Of a stretch of 64,000 nucleotides of DNA, positions 24,170 to 32,430 are shown one piece after another. Both the position numbers and the translations under genes were made by a program. Numbering within the stretch: the stretch's first letter is position 1; each line of letters begins with the position of its first letter. A model generated the notes under the pieces. That model did no database searches and had not been told where the DNA came from. It saw nothing but the letters and a program-made list of their open reading frames with translations. The stretch is from Desertimonas flava (GTDB lineage Bacteria; Actinomycetota; Acidimicrobiia; Acidimicrobiales; Ilumatobacteraceae), in the NCBI RefSeq assembly GCF_003426815.1, contig NZ_QKYK01000001.1, forward strand, positions 248,001 to 312,000. Direction: 5' to 3'.

Positions 24170-25276
24170 TCAGCGACGTCCTGCCGACCCCCACCGAACG
24201 TGCTCGCGTTCCACCGCGGCGGGTGACCGAGCGCCGAGCACGGCGAGTGTGTGGTGCACGTCCGCCACGAGTGCGCTGAGTCGATCGAACACCGCTTCTT
24301 CGCCGCCCCGCGCGAGGGCTTGCAGCACGGTTCGTCCGACCAACACGCCCTCGGCACCGAGCGCGAGGGCACGGATGACGTCGACCCCCGTCCGGATGGA
24401 CCCGTCGACGAGCCGGGGACACGCGACGGTTCCGGGCGTCCGCCAGTGCCGGTCGAGGTCGTCGAGGGCGTCGATGGCGGCAATCAGCCCGTCGAGCACC
24501 CGCCCACCGTGGTTCGACACGATCACCCCGGCCGCTCCGGCGGCCACCGCGCGATCGGCGTCGAGCGGGTGCGTGATCCCCTTCACCAGCACGGGCACCT
24601 CGGCGGCCGCGATGAGCCGGGCGAGGTCGCCCCACCCGAACGCCGTGGCCATGGCCGGCGCCGGACCGTGGTGGGCGTAGCCGGCACCCGGCGGTAGCTC
24701 GATGGCCCGACCGATCGCCACGGTCTGGCCGGTGGGTGGGAGATCGACCGTCAGCACGACGGCACTCGCGCCGGCGGCGATCGCACGCGAGATGACCGCA
24801 TCGGTCTCGCCGGCGTCTGCGAACGGGTAGACCTGGAACCACACCTCGAGCCCGGCGACGTCGCAGATCGTCTCGACCGGCGTCGTGCTGCTCAGCGACA
24901 GCACCATCGGGACGCCGACCCGGGCGGCGGCGCGCGCCACGGCAAGTTCGCCGTCGGGGTGCGCCAGCCGCTGGGCCGCCATCGGCGCGATCGCCAGCGG
25001 TGCGGCGACCGGGCGGCCGAGGAGGTGCGCGGCGGTCGACACGACCGGCGCCGCGGCGAGTTCGAGCACGCGCGGCACGACCCGCAACGCGTCGAGCGCA
25101 CGCCGGTTGTGCCGATCGGTCTCGCCGTTCGCCGTGCCCTCGGTCAGGTATCTGCGGACGTGGTCGTCCAGGTGGCCGAATGGGTCGTCGGTGAGCGTCG
25201 TCCGGGGAACGACGCTCCGCCGTCGACGGGACAGCGCTCGAGGGCGAACGCTCGGCGGGGTCAGCCTGTTAGCCAC
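24170..25276 (-). CDS. FMN-dependent alpha-hydroxy-acid oxidase/dehydrogenase
   Basis: A 368-residue TIM-barrel flavoenzyme of the lactate dehydrogenase/lactate oxidase/glycolate oxidase family. Visible parts are '[36 protein letters not shown]' (FMN site), 'VWFQVYP', 'VVLTVDLPPTG', the FMN-stabilising Lys in 'VLVKGIT', the catalytic His and Arg in 'GVIVSNHGGRVLDG', and 'ALGAEGVLVGRTVL'. It oxidises a 2-hydroxy acid to a 2-oxo acid. The GTG at 25276 gives the usual length; later GTGs are possible. It is divergent from the Asp-box protein gene across 96 bp containing a palindrome. Confidence 0.87.
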   Translation of the reverse strand: MANRLTPPSVRPRALSRRRRSVVPRTTLTDDPFGHLDDHVRRYLTEGTANGETDRHNRRALDALRVVPRVLELAAAPVVSTAAHLLGRPVAAPLAIAPMAAQRLAHPDGELAVARAAARVGVPMVLSLSSTTPVETICDVAGLEVWFQVYPFADAGETDAVISRAIAAGASAVVLTVDLPPTGQTVAIGRAIELPPGAGYAHHGPAPAMATAFGWGDLARLIAAAEVPVLVKGITHPLDADRAVAAGAAGVIVSNHGGRVLDGLIAAIDALDDLDRHWRTPGTVACPRLVDGSIRTGVDVIRALALGAEGVLVGRTVLQALARGGEEAVFDRLSALVADVHHTLAVLGARSPAAVEREHVRWGSAGRR

Positions 25277-25304
25277 GGCGCGATCGTAGGTCGTGGCGGC
25301 GGTA

Positions 25305-25315
25305 TTGTGTGACAA
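25305..25315. promoter_or_regulatory. Putative GntR/FCD operator TTGT-GTG-ACAA
   Basis: A perfect 11-bp inverted repeat (TTGT-N3-ACAA), followed by another GTTGACA, in the 96-bp space between the hydroxy-acid oxidase (-) and the Asp-box protein (+). FCD-type GntR regulators typically bind T-n-G-T-n3-A-C-n-A. A GntR/FCD gene lies 2.3 kb away, and a related site stands before the ABC importer at 33698-33716. Confidence 0.5.
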
Positions 25316-25372
25316 GTTGACAAAATGCGACCGGCGTCGATGGTGACCCAGGGGCATGGACGAGAGGACCTC

Positions 25373-26425
25373 ATGACGACGATCACGCTGCTCGACCACG
25401 GCACCATCGACGACGGCGACTCGGCGTTCCCGCAGGCGGTCGAACTCGCCGACGGCACCCTGCTGTGCTCGTTCAGCGATGCCGGCGGCCAGCTGGCCAC
25501 CGGGGGCACCGGCCTCTCCCGGTCGGCCGACGGGCGGACATGGACGTCCGCCGGCACCCTGCTCGCAGCGACGACCGATCCGGCCAGCACCAACTACCTC
25601 AAGGTGTCGCGTGCAGTGGGCACGGGCACCGTCTTCGCCTACGGGGCCCGGTCGACGCAGCCCGACGACGTGCGCTTCGGTGATCGCATGTCCGAGGCCA
25701 TCGTCTGCCGCTCCGACGATTCGGCGGTGACGTGGGGCGAACCTCTGGTCGTGCCGTTCCCCACCGCCGCGCTGGAGATCTCGCACGGTGTACTCGCCCT
25801 GCGTTCGGGGCGCCTGCTCGCTCCGGCCGCCACGATCGAGCCGGGGCGACTCGGCGCTGAGGTGCTGGTGGCGATCTCCGACGACGACGGCCTCACCTGG
25901 CCGCGGGTGACCGTCGCGATGCGTGACCCCCGCAACGAGTGCGGCTTTCTCGAACAGAAGCTCGCCGAGCTTCCCGATGGCCGCATCCTCGCCACGGCGT
26001 GGACGGTCACACTGAGCGACGTCGCCGACCGGCCCAACTCGTTCTCGATCTCCGAGGACGGAGGGGTCACCTGGAGCGAACCACGCTCGATGGGGATCGA
26101 GGGTCAGACGCTCTCGGCGCTACCGGTGGGCGGCGATCGATTCGCCGTGCTGTACAACCGGCGCTACGGCGACCAGGGGATCGTCGCCGCGGCGGCGCGC
26201 TTCGACGGATCGGTGTGGTCCGTCGAGGACGAGACGCTCGTGTACGACGCCCGCAGGCGGCGCGAAGGGCGTGAGCACGACGACGGCGTCGACGAGATGC
26301 TCGATTTCCAGTTCGGGTTTCCCACGGCCCTGTCCAGGCCCGACGGGTCGGTGCTCGCGACGTTCTGGTCGGTCGAGGACGGATCCTGCGGTGTGCGCTG
26401 GGCGTCGCTGCGGATCGATTGGTGA
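25373..26425 (+). CDS. Asp-box (BNR-repeat) sialidase-like beta-propeller protein
   Basis: A 350-residue protein with at least four Asp-boxes of the S-x-D-x-G-x-T-W type: 'SRSADGRTWTS' (near residue 50), 'SDDSAVTWGEP', 'SDDDGLTWPRV' and 'SEDGGVTWSEP'. These define the six-bladed propeller of sialidases and related enzymes. There is no signal peptide, so it is probably cytoplasmic. The sialidase Arg triad and Tyr/Glu pair cannot be assigned with certainty, so hydrolysis of sialic acid is not shown. The ATG at 25373 has GAGAGGA upstream and is preferred over ATGs at 25325 and 25341. It ends 35 bp from a convergent oxidoreductase gene. Confidence 0.78.
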   Translation: MTTITLLDHGTIDDGDSAFPQAVELADGTLLCSFSDAGGQLATGGTGLSRSADGRTWTSAGTLLAATTDPASTNYLKVSRAVGTGTVFAYGARSTQPDDVRFGDRMSEAIVCRSDDSAVTWGEPLVVPFPTAALEISHGVLALRSGRLLAPAATIEPGRLGAEVLVAISDDDGLTWPRVTVAMRDPRNECGFLEQKLAELPDGRILATAWTVTLSDVADRPNSFSISEDGGVTWSEPRSMGIEGQTLSALPVGGDRFAVLYNRRYGDQGIVAAAARFDGSVWSVEDETLVYDARRRREGREHDDGVDEMLDFQFGFPTALSRPDGSVLATFWSVEDGSCGVRWASLRIDW

Positions 26426-26460
26426 GGGCGATCCACCTCCCTGGTCGCGCCGTCGTGCGC

Positions 26461-27423
26461 TCAGCGCTCGAGCGTGAGCCCCGCTGCTTCGAGATGGGCG
26501 ACGAGCTCGTCCAGCGGTTCGTCGCTGTCGGCGACGCCGGGCGCTGCGCACACGATGCGGTCGACGCCGAGCTCGCGCCACGCCGTGAGCTCTTCGACCC
26601 GTGTGCCCACGCTGGCGACGTCCACGTTCATCACCGATGGGACATCGACCTGGTCCATCATGCGCTGGCTGCCGGTGGTGGTGAGGTCGCGGTAGGGCCA
26701 GCACGGGTTGATCCCCACCGCCACCCGGATCGTCGCCGGATCACGCCCGATCTCGTCGCAGCGGGCGAAGAGACACTCGCGGTGTTCGAAGAGTTCGTCG
26801 GGCATCACGTCGACGTTCACCTCGTCGGCGTACCGTGCGGCCAGCCGGAAGGTGACCTCCTTGCCGTGGCCACCGATCAACAGCGGGATCCGCTCTCGGC
26901 CGTTGGTGGCGGGGGCGTTCGTCGCGTCGCGCACCGACACGAACTCGCCCTCGAACGAGACCGACTCGGCGTCGCGTCGTGTGAGGCGCGAGATCACCTC
27001 GAGGTGCTCGCCGAGCATTCGCAGGCGGTCTCGTGTCGGGGGGAAATCGACGCCGACCCACTCGGCCTCGTTCTGCTTGAAGCCAGCACCGAGACCGAGC
27101 AACAGGCGCCCATCGCTCACCACGTCGAGCGTGGCGGCCATCTTCGCCGTCATCGTCGGGTGGCGGAACGTCGAGTTCACCACCACGAAGCCGAGTTCGA
27201 CGCGCGGGACGATGGCCGCCAGGCCGACCATCGCGGTCACGCCGTCGAATGCGATCGCACGCGGGTTCCACTTCGACACCACGTGCTCACCCAACCAGAT
27301 CGAGCCGAAGCCGAGGTTCTCGGCGGCGGCGGCGATCTCGACCATGCGGTCCCAAGCCCGGCGCGGCTCCCACGCGTTGAACTCGTCGAAGTATCCCTGG
27401 GGGATCAGCAGTCCCAGCTCCAT
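26461..27423 (-). CDS. LLM-class F420-dependent oxidoreductase (second)
   Basis: A 320-residue luciferase-like TIM-barrel protein with 'MELGLLIPQGYFDEFNAW', 'AAAAENLGFGSIWLGEHVV', 'VPRVELGFVVVNSTFRHPTMTAKMAATLDVVSDGRLLLGLGAGFKQNE' and 'IPLLIGGHGKEVTFRLAARYADEVNVD', typical of F420-dependent glucose-6-phosphate dehydrogenase-like and related oxidoreductases. AGGAG stands 8 nt before the ATG. The frame is open upstream through a 12-bp tandem repeat, but homology starts at this ATG. It is divergent from the GntR/FCD gene and is likely one of its targets. Confidence 0.88.
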   Translation of the reverse strand: MELGLLIPQGYFDEFNAWEPRRAWDRMVEIAAAAENLGFGSIWLGEHVVSKWNPRAIAFDGVTAMVGLAAIVPRVELGFVVVNSTFRHPTMTAKMAATLDVVSDGRLLLGLGAGFKQNEAEWVGVDFPPTRDRLRMLGEHLEVISRLTRRDAESVSFEGEFVSVRDATNAPATNGRERIPLLIGGHGKEVTFRLAARYADEVNVDVMPDELFEHRECLFARCDEIGRDPATIRVAVGINPCWPYRDLTTTGSQRMMDQVDVPSVMNVDVASVGTRVEELTAWRELGVDRIVCAAPGVADSDEPLDELVAHLEAAGLTLER

Positions 27424-27438
27424 GGCGGTGCTCCTCTT

Positions 27439-27510
27439 CTGATGGGGGGTCTGATGGGGGGTCTGATGGGCGGTGCGACGGGCGGCCTGATGGGCGGTGC
27501 GACGGCCGCG
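27439..27510. repeat. 12-bp short tandem repeat upstream of the LLM gene
   Basis: CTGATGGGGGGT occurs twice, followed by two 24-bp units of CTGATGGGCGGT plus a GCGACGG-rich half, giving about six degenerate 12-bp periods over 72 bp. The array ends 15 bp before the start codon of the minus-strand oxidoreductase, just outside its ribosome binding site, and inside the divergent promoter region of the GntR gene. Copy-number change here would alter the spacing of regulatory sites. Confidence 0.7.
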
Positions 27511-27652
27511 CGGCGACCGGCTGCCACCGGGACTCGGCATGCCAGAGCGGTTGTACGATCATCCGTCGATCCACTCACGTCGCGGTCCCGGTGTCGGACC
27601 CGGTGGCGAGAGGACTCGACGCCCACCCACGAGTCACACCATGGAGCAGACG

Positions 27653-28387
27653 ATGGCAGCTGATCGGCGGCCGGTGATGGGTTTCCCGACGCTCGATCGG
27701 CCGTCGACGGGAGATGCCGTCGCCCACGAGCTCACACGTCAGATCCTCGACGGCTCGATCCCAGCCGGCACGCGGTTGCGTGAGGTCGAGCTCGCCGAGG
27801 GGTTCGGGGTCAGCCGTCAGTCGCTGCGGGCAGGGTTGGCGCAACTGGTTCACGAGGGCCTGCTGCGGCGTGAGCCGCACAAGGGCGTGTGGGTCCCTCG
27901 ACTCACAGCCGACGAGCTCGACGACGTGTACCGGGTCCGGGCGATGTTCGAGGCCGAGGCGGCCCGCTTCGTCGCCGAGCACCCGCACGCGCTGGCCCCG
28001 GTCGAGGCTGCGTTCGAGCGGATGTGCGCCCTGACCGACGACGCCGACTGGGGCACGACGATGGCGGCTCATCTCGAGTTCCACCTGGCGCTGGTCGATG
28101 CCGCCGGCAGCGCGCGGCTCTCGCGGGCGTACCGCCAGATCTGGTCGGAGGCGTGGCTGGGTCTCGTCGCGTCGCGCGAACGCGCGGCCGAGGGCACCCC
28201 CCGCGGTCAGGTGGAGTCGCACGCCGCCCTCCTCGCCGTCTTCCGCAGCGGCGACGCGGACAAGAGCGCGCAGGCTGTCCGCGAGCACATGCAGCCCGGC
28301 TTGCGCGCGGCGCTCGAGGACGAGCACGAGCGGCACGCGGCGGGCGACGAGGCCGCCGGTCATTCGACGACGAGCTCGTCGGCGTAG
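27653..28387 (+). CDS. GntR-family regulator, FCD subfamily
   Basis: A 244-residue regulator. The N-terminal winged HTH is 'VAHELTRQILDGSIPAGTRLREVELAEGFGVSRQSLRAGLAQLVHEGLLRREPHKGVWVP' (about residues 17-76). The C-terminal FCD domain starts 'DELDDVYRVRAMFEAEAARFV' and contains the metal/ligand residues of 'HLEFHLALVDAAGSARL' and 'ESHAALLAVFRSGDAD'. The ATG at 27653 has GGAG 6 nt upstream; an in-frame ATG at 27641 is possible. It probably represses the flanking oxidoreductase and importer genes through the TTGT-N3-ACAA-like sites. The last 28 bp overlap the convergent PLP-enzyme gene. Confidence 0.88.
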   Translation: MAADRRPVMGFPTLDRPSTGDAVAHELTRQILDGSIPAGTRLREVELAEGFGVSRQSLRAGLAQLVHEGLLRREPHKGVWVPRLTADELDDVYRVRAMFEAEAARFVAEHPHALAPVEAAFERMCALTDDADWGTTMAAHLEFHLALVDAAGSARLSRAYRQIWSEAWLGLVASRERAAEGTPRGQVESHAALLAVFRSGDADKSAQAVREHMQPGLRAALEDEHERHAAGDEAAGHSTTSSSA

Positions 28388-29409
28388 GCGAACACGGCCG
28401 GCAGGCCACCGGTGTGCCAGAACACCACGGTGTCGTCGGGACCCAACCGACCGCTGCGGATGTCGGCGACGAGCGCGGCCGCGGCCTTGGCGCTGTACAC
28501 GGGGTCGAGCACGATCGCCTCGGTCCTGGCGAACAGCCGCATCGCCTCCATGGCTTCCTCGGTGATCGCGCCGTAGCGCTCACCTACGAAGTCGGTCGAG
28601 GTGTCCACGTCGATGGGCACGATCCGGTCGCTCACTCCGAGCAGCCGAGCCGCCTCGGTGGCCAGCCTGGCCACCTCCTCCTCGATCGTCCGGTCGGGAA
28701 AGATCGCTCGCTCGTTGGGCGAGATCGCACGGAGCGTGGCCGCTGAGCCTCCGGAGCGCAGCCCGAGCAACAGCCCGGCGTGCGTCGTGTCGAGCGACGA
28801 CACGTAGACATGGGTGACGTCGACACCGGCAGCGGCTGTCTGGTCCAACAGCTCGAGAGCGCCGCTGGCGTACGCCGCGGCGTGCAATGGCTTGTCGCGG
28901 TCGCTCGCCTGGGGCGCGCGGTACACCACTCGGCCTCGCCGTTCGAGCTCAGCGGCGAGCTCGACGAGGCGGCTCGTCTGGCCGGTCCGGTCGTCGCCGA
29001 TCATCTCGACGACGGCGCCGTAGAGGCGGTCGAGCAGCAGTGAACCCTGGAGCACGTCGTCCGACGGGCGGATGCGCCGCAGGACGAGGTGGCACTCCAA
29101 CCCGAGCCGGGCGCAGGCCGCAGCCAGCTGACGCGAGTAGTTCGACTGCGCCGCCGAACCGCCGACCACCGTGTCGGCGCCGTCGGCGATGGCCTTGCCC
29201 AGTACGTACTCGAGCATCCGCGTCTTGTTCCCGCCGAGCGGGCCACCTGCCAGGTCGTCGCGCTTGATGTAGACATCCGGACCGCCCAGGTGGGCCGACA
29301 GCCGGGAGAGGTGCTCGCACGGAGTGACGGTGACGCCGAGATCGACACGCGGCAACCGTGCCAGGGCGGTCCGCATCCGATCGCCAGGCCGGGCGTTGCC
29401 GACCGTCAT
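28360..29409 (-). CDS. PLP-dependent D-cysteine desulfhydrase/ACC deaminase family enzyme
   Basis: A 349-residue fold-type II PLP enzyme. The N-terminal 'LPRVDLGVTVTPCEHLSRLSAHLGGPDVYIKRDDLAGGPLGGNKTRMLEY' contains the Schiff-base Lys (GGNK, near residue 60). 'AAQSNYSRQLAAACARLGL' is the cofactor face (QSN). 'VVFWHTGGLPAVFAY' is the family's C-terminal motif. The usual phosphate-binding GxGGT loop reads 'SSLDTTHAG' here, an unusual change. Family members act on D-cysteine, L-cysteate (CuyA) or ACC. It is the last gene of the importer operon (4-bp overlap with the permease), so it likely breaks down the imported amino acid. Confidence 0.83.
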   Translation of the reverse strand: MTVGNARPGDRMRTALARLPRVDLGVTVTPCEHLSRLSAHLGGPDVYIKRDDLAGGPLGGNKTRMLEYVLGKAIADGADTVVGGSAAQSNYSRQLAAACARLGLECHLVLRRIRPSDDVLQGSLLLDRLYGAVVEMIGDDRTGQTSRLVELAAELERRGRVVYRAPQASDRDKPLHAAAYASGALELLDQTAAAGVDVTHVYVSSLDTTHAGLLLGLRSGGSAATLRAISPNERAIFPDRTIEEEVARLATEAARLLGVSDRIVPIDVDTSTDFVGERYGAITEEAMEAMRLFARTEAIVLDPVYSAKAAAALVADIRSGRLGPDDTVVFWHTGGLPAVFAYADELVVE

Positions 29410-30242
29410 CGCCGCTCACGTTGCACGAGGGCGATGAGCGCCACGGCGAGTACGGAGAACAGCGTGAGGAGCGTCGACACGACGGCGATCACCGGGCTCG
29501 CCTCGGTGCGGAGGAAGTCCCAGAGGAGCCGGGGCAAGGTGACGGCTCGCGTGCCACTCACGAACAGGGCGATGAGGAGCTCGTCGAACGACGTCAGGAA
29601 CGCGAACAGCGCGCCGGCAAGGATGCCTGGCCGCACGAGCGGGATCGTGACCGACCAGAGCGTGCGGGCCCGGCTGGCGCCCAGGCTCATCGCGGCCCAT
29701 TCGAGGCGAACGTCGAAGTTCTTGAGCGTCGCCGCCACGATCAAGGTGACGTAGGGGATCGCCAGCACGGAGTGGCCGAACACGATGCCGGCCGGTGAGC
29801 CGAGCAGCCCGAGCGGTACGTAGAACAAGAAGATGCCGACGGCGAGCACGATCACCGGCAACACGAGCGGGAGCAGCAGCAACGTCTGGATCAGGTTCTT
29901 GCCCCAGAACGACGCCCGGGCGACGGGGATCGCGGCGAGTCCTCCGAGGACCGTGGACAGCACGCTGGTCGCGACGGCGATCCGCACGCTGAGCCATGTG
30001 GCCGACAGCCAGCGGCTCCCCGACGGGTCACCGATGCCGAGAAACTCCTCGTACCACTGCAGCGAGAAGCCCTTCGGCGGGAAGCCGACGCGGCGCACCG
30101 AGTTGAACGAGATCGGAATCGTGACCAGCAATGGGAACACGAGGTAGAACGCCACGAGCGCGGCGACGAGCGCGAGCGCCGCGTGCCGACCGGGCGTCCA
30201 CCCGACGCGGCGGCGTCGCGGTGGCGAGACGGTGGCGGTCAT
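29406..30242 (-). CDS. ABC importer permease, PotC-like
   Basis: A 278-residue permease with about six membrane segments, beginning 'ALALVAALVAFYLVFPLLVTIPISF'. The EAA loop is 'LEWAAMSLGASRARTLWSVTIPLVRPGILAGALFAFLTSFDELL', a strong match to PotC of spermidine/putrescine-type importers. The ATG overlaps the upstream permease by 4 bp, and its stop overlaps the PLP-enzyme start. Confidence 0.9.
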   Translation of the reverse strand: MTATVSPPRRRRVGWTPGRHAALALVAALVAFYLVFPLLVTIPISFNSVRRVGFPPKGFSLQWYEEFLGIGDPSGSRWLSATWLSVRIAVATSVLSTVLGGLAAIPVARASFWGKNLIQTLLLLPLVLPVIVLAVGIFLFYVPLGLLGSPAGIVFGHSVLAIPYVTLIVAATLKNFDVRLEWAAMSLGASRARTLWSVTIPLVRPGILAGALFAFLTSFDELLIALFVSGTRAVTLPRLLWDFLRTEASPVIAVVSTLLTLFSVLAVALIALVQRERR

Positions 30243-31165
30243 GTGCCGCCGCCGTAGAGCCGGTCGAGGCCGTAGCGCCGCTGGTACACGTAGACGATCA
30301 CCCCGGTGACGCAGAGCAACGTGACCGACAAGGCGCCCCCGAGGCCCCAGTCGAGTGTCCGCTGCATCTGTAACTGGATCAGCCCGGCGATGGTGAACTC
30401 GTCGACGCCGCCGAGCACGACAGGCGTCACGAAGAACCCGAGAGCGAGGATGAATGTGAGGATCACCGCCGTGACGAGGCCGGGTTTGGTGAGGGGGAAG
30501 TACACGTGCCGGAACGCCCGCCACGGCGTCGCTCCGAGGCTCTTGGCGGCATCGGTGAGACTGCCGTCGATGCCTCGCATCACCGCCACGCACGGCAGGA
30601 TGACGAACGGCAACAGCGCGTGCACCATGCCGGTGACAGCGGTGAACGCGTTGAACATGAGCGACAGCGGTTCGTCGATGATCCCCATCCACATCAGGGT
30701 CTCGTTGACGAATCCCTCGCGACCGAGCAGGACCTGGAACGCGTAGGTGCGCGCGAGCAGGCTGGTCCACAGCGGCACCAGTACGGCGAGCAAGGTGATG
30801 CCGGCGACGACCGGTCGGGCCCGAGCGATGAAGTAGGCGACCGGATAACCGAGCAGCACGGCCACGGCGGTCACCACGACAGCGAGGCGCAACGTCTGGA
30901 AGAGCACCTTGCGGTACACCGGGTTGGTGAACACCTCCCTGTAGTTGTCGAGCGTGAAGTGCGGGTCGAAGACGCTCTCTTTGGCCACCATGAACAGCGG
31001 GACGAAGAAGAAGAGCGTCTGGAACAAGAGCGCGGGGAGCAGCAGCAGCCGCGAGTCCCGGCGCCAGGCGGGCGCCCCCCGGCGCTCGCCGGGTACCACC
31101 GCGGACGTCGGTCGAGAGGTCTCGCCGGGTCCGTGGCCGTCTTCGAGGGCGGCGAGGGTGGTCAC
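30239..31165 (-). CDS. ABC importer permease, PotB-like
   Basis: A 308-residue permease. The GTG at 31165 overlaps the ATPase stop (GTGA), which I prefer to an in-frame ATG 60 bp upstream. Membrane segments begin at 'LLLLPALLFQTLFFFVPLFMVA'. The EAA loop is 'LTDAAKSLGATPWRAFRHVYFPLTKPGLVTAVILTF', typical of PotB. It pairs with the PotC-like subunit. The N-terminal 45 residues are polar and poorly conserved-looking. Confidence 0.9.
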   Translation of the reverse strand: MTTLAALEDGHGPGETSRPTSAVVPGERRGAPAWRRDSRLLLLPALLFQTLFFFVPLFMVAKESVFDPHFTLDNYREVFTNPVYRKVLFQTLRLAVVVTAVAVLLGYPVAYFIARARPVVAGITLLAVLVPLWTSLLARTYAFQVLLGREGFVNETLMWMGIIDEPLSLMFNAFTAVTGMVHALLPFVILPCVAVMRGIDGSLTDAAKSLGATPWRAFRHVYFPLTKPGLVTAVILTFILALGFFVTPVVLGGVDEFTIAGLIQLQMQRTLDWGLGGALSVTLLCVTGVIVYVYQRRYGLDRLYGGGT

Positions 31166-32427
31166 GGCGCCGGTGCCGTCGCGAGCTGCCCCGCCGGGAA
31201 GATCCGCAGATCCTCGGTCGCCCACGACAGGGCGATGGCGTCGCCCTGTCTGAAGCGAGCGTGTCCGGGAGTGTTCTGCACCCGCAGGATCACGACGTCA
31301 CCGCTCGCGGTGCGGGTGGCGTAGCGGCTCATCTGGCCGGCGTAGGTGACCTCGTGGCAGGTGACGGTCAGCGCGTTGGGCCGGCTCCCGGCGCGTCCGT
31401 CGCTGTATGGGTCGGCGTCGGTGGCCGTGACGATCTTCTCGGGGCGGATCGTCGCCACCACGTCGTCACCAGCGGCCAGCTCGTCGCTCGCGTGCCCGGT
31501 GAGTCGCACGCCGCCACGGGTGACGATCGTCGTCGATCGATCGGGCGTCGACGCCGGCGTCACCACCGTGGCCGGCAGGACATTGGACTCGCCCACGAAC
31601 GTGGCGACGAATGCCGTCGCCGGACGGTTGTACAGCTCGTCGGGAGCCGCGAACTGCTCGATCCGGCCGGAGTTCATCACGGCGATGCGGTCCGACATCA
31701 CCAGCGCTTCCTCCTGATCGTGAGTGACGTAGATGACCGTGATGCCGAGTGAGTCGTGCAGCTGCTTGATCTCGAACTGCATCTGCTCGCGGAGCTGCCG
31801 GTCGAGTGCCCCGAGCGGTTCGTCCATCAGGGCCAGTCCCGGCTCGAACACGACGGCTCTGGCGAGGGCCACACGCTGTTGCTGGCCGCCGCTGAGCTGG
31901 CGCGGGTAACGGTCACCGAGCGTGCCGAGCTGGACGAGACCGAGTGCCGCGTCGACCCGGCGCTTGATCTCGCTCCTGGCCACCCCGCGCATCTTCAGCG
32001 GAAAGGCGACGTTCTCGGCCACACGCATGTGGGGGAACAAGGCGTAGTGCTGGAACACCACGCCGATGTCCCGCTGATTCGGTGGCAGCCGGGAGATCGC
32101 ACGGTCGCCGACGGTGATCTCGCCCGACGTCACCTCCTGGAACCCGGCGAGCATCATGAGCGTGGTCGTCTTGCCTGAACCGCTCGGGCCGAGCAGGGTG
32201 ACGAACTCCCCGGCCGCGACGTCGAGATCGATGCCGTCGACCGCGACGACGTCGGCGTAGGACTTGTACAGACGATCGAGCCGGACCGGTGCCCCCCGCC
32301 TCGGCGCGAGGGCAGGGGATGGCACCGGTGGCGAGCTCGAGGCCGACGAGTCGGCGGACCCGGACGGCGAGACCTGGTCGGCGTGGCCGGTGGTGTCGCG
32401 ATCAGGCGTCAACTCGTCGAGGGGCAT
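31162..32427 (-). CDS. ABC importer ATPase, PotA-like
   Basis: A 421-residue ATPase: Walker A 'GPSGSGKTT' (near residue 81), Q-loop 'VVFQHYALFPHM', signature 'LSGGQQQR', Walker B 'LALMDEPLGALD', H-loop 'YVTHDQEEA', then a TOBE domain (about 330-415, 'GDDVVATIRPEKI…'). This is the CUT1/PotA layout. A 45-residue Ser/Pro-rich extension precedes the ATPase domain. The start lies 3 bp after the substrate-binding gene, so the operon is SBP-ATPase-PotB-PotC-PLP enzyme. Confidence 0.92.
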   Translation of the reverse strand: MPLDELTPDRDTTGHADQVSPSGSADSSASSSPPVPSPALAPRRGAPVRLDRLYKSYADVVAVDGIDLDVAAGEFVTLLGPSGSGKTTTLMMLAGFQEVTSGEITVGDRAISRLPPNQRDIGVVFQHYALFPHMRVAENVAFPLKMRGVARSEIKRRVDAALGLVQLGTLGDRYPRQLSGGQQQRVALARAVVFEPGLALMDEPLGALDRQLREQMQFEIKQLHDSLGITVIYVTHDQEEALVMSDRIAVMNSGRIEQFAAPDELYNRPATAFVATFVGESNVLPATVVTPASTPDRSTTIVTRGGVRLTGHASDELAAGDDVVATIRPEKIVTATDADPYSDGRAGSRPNALTVTCHEVTYAGQMSRYATRTASGDVVILRVQNTPGHARFRQGDAIALSWATEDLRIFPAGQLATAPAP

Positions 32428-32430
32428 CGA

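Noticed and set aside
25373-26425. Calling the Asp-box protein a sialidase
   Set aside because: Asp-boxes only show the propeller fold; the catalytic Arg triad could not be placed and no signal peptide or sialic acid genes are nearby.
27423-27540. Upstream extension of the LLM oxidoreductase through the 12-bp repeat
   Set aside because: Would add a Pro/His/Gln repeat tail with no family match; the ATG at 27423 has AGGAG at the right distance and starts the TIM barrel.
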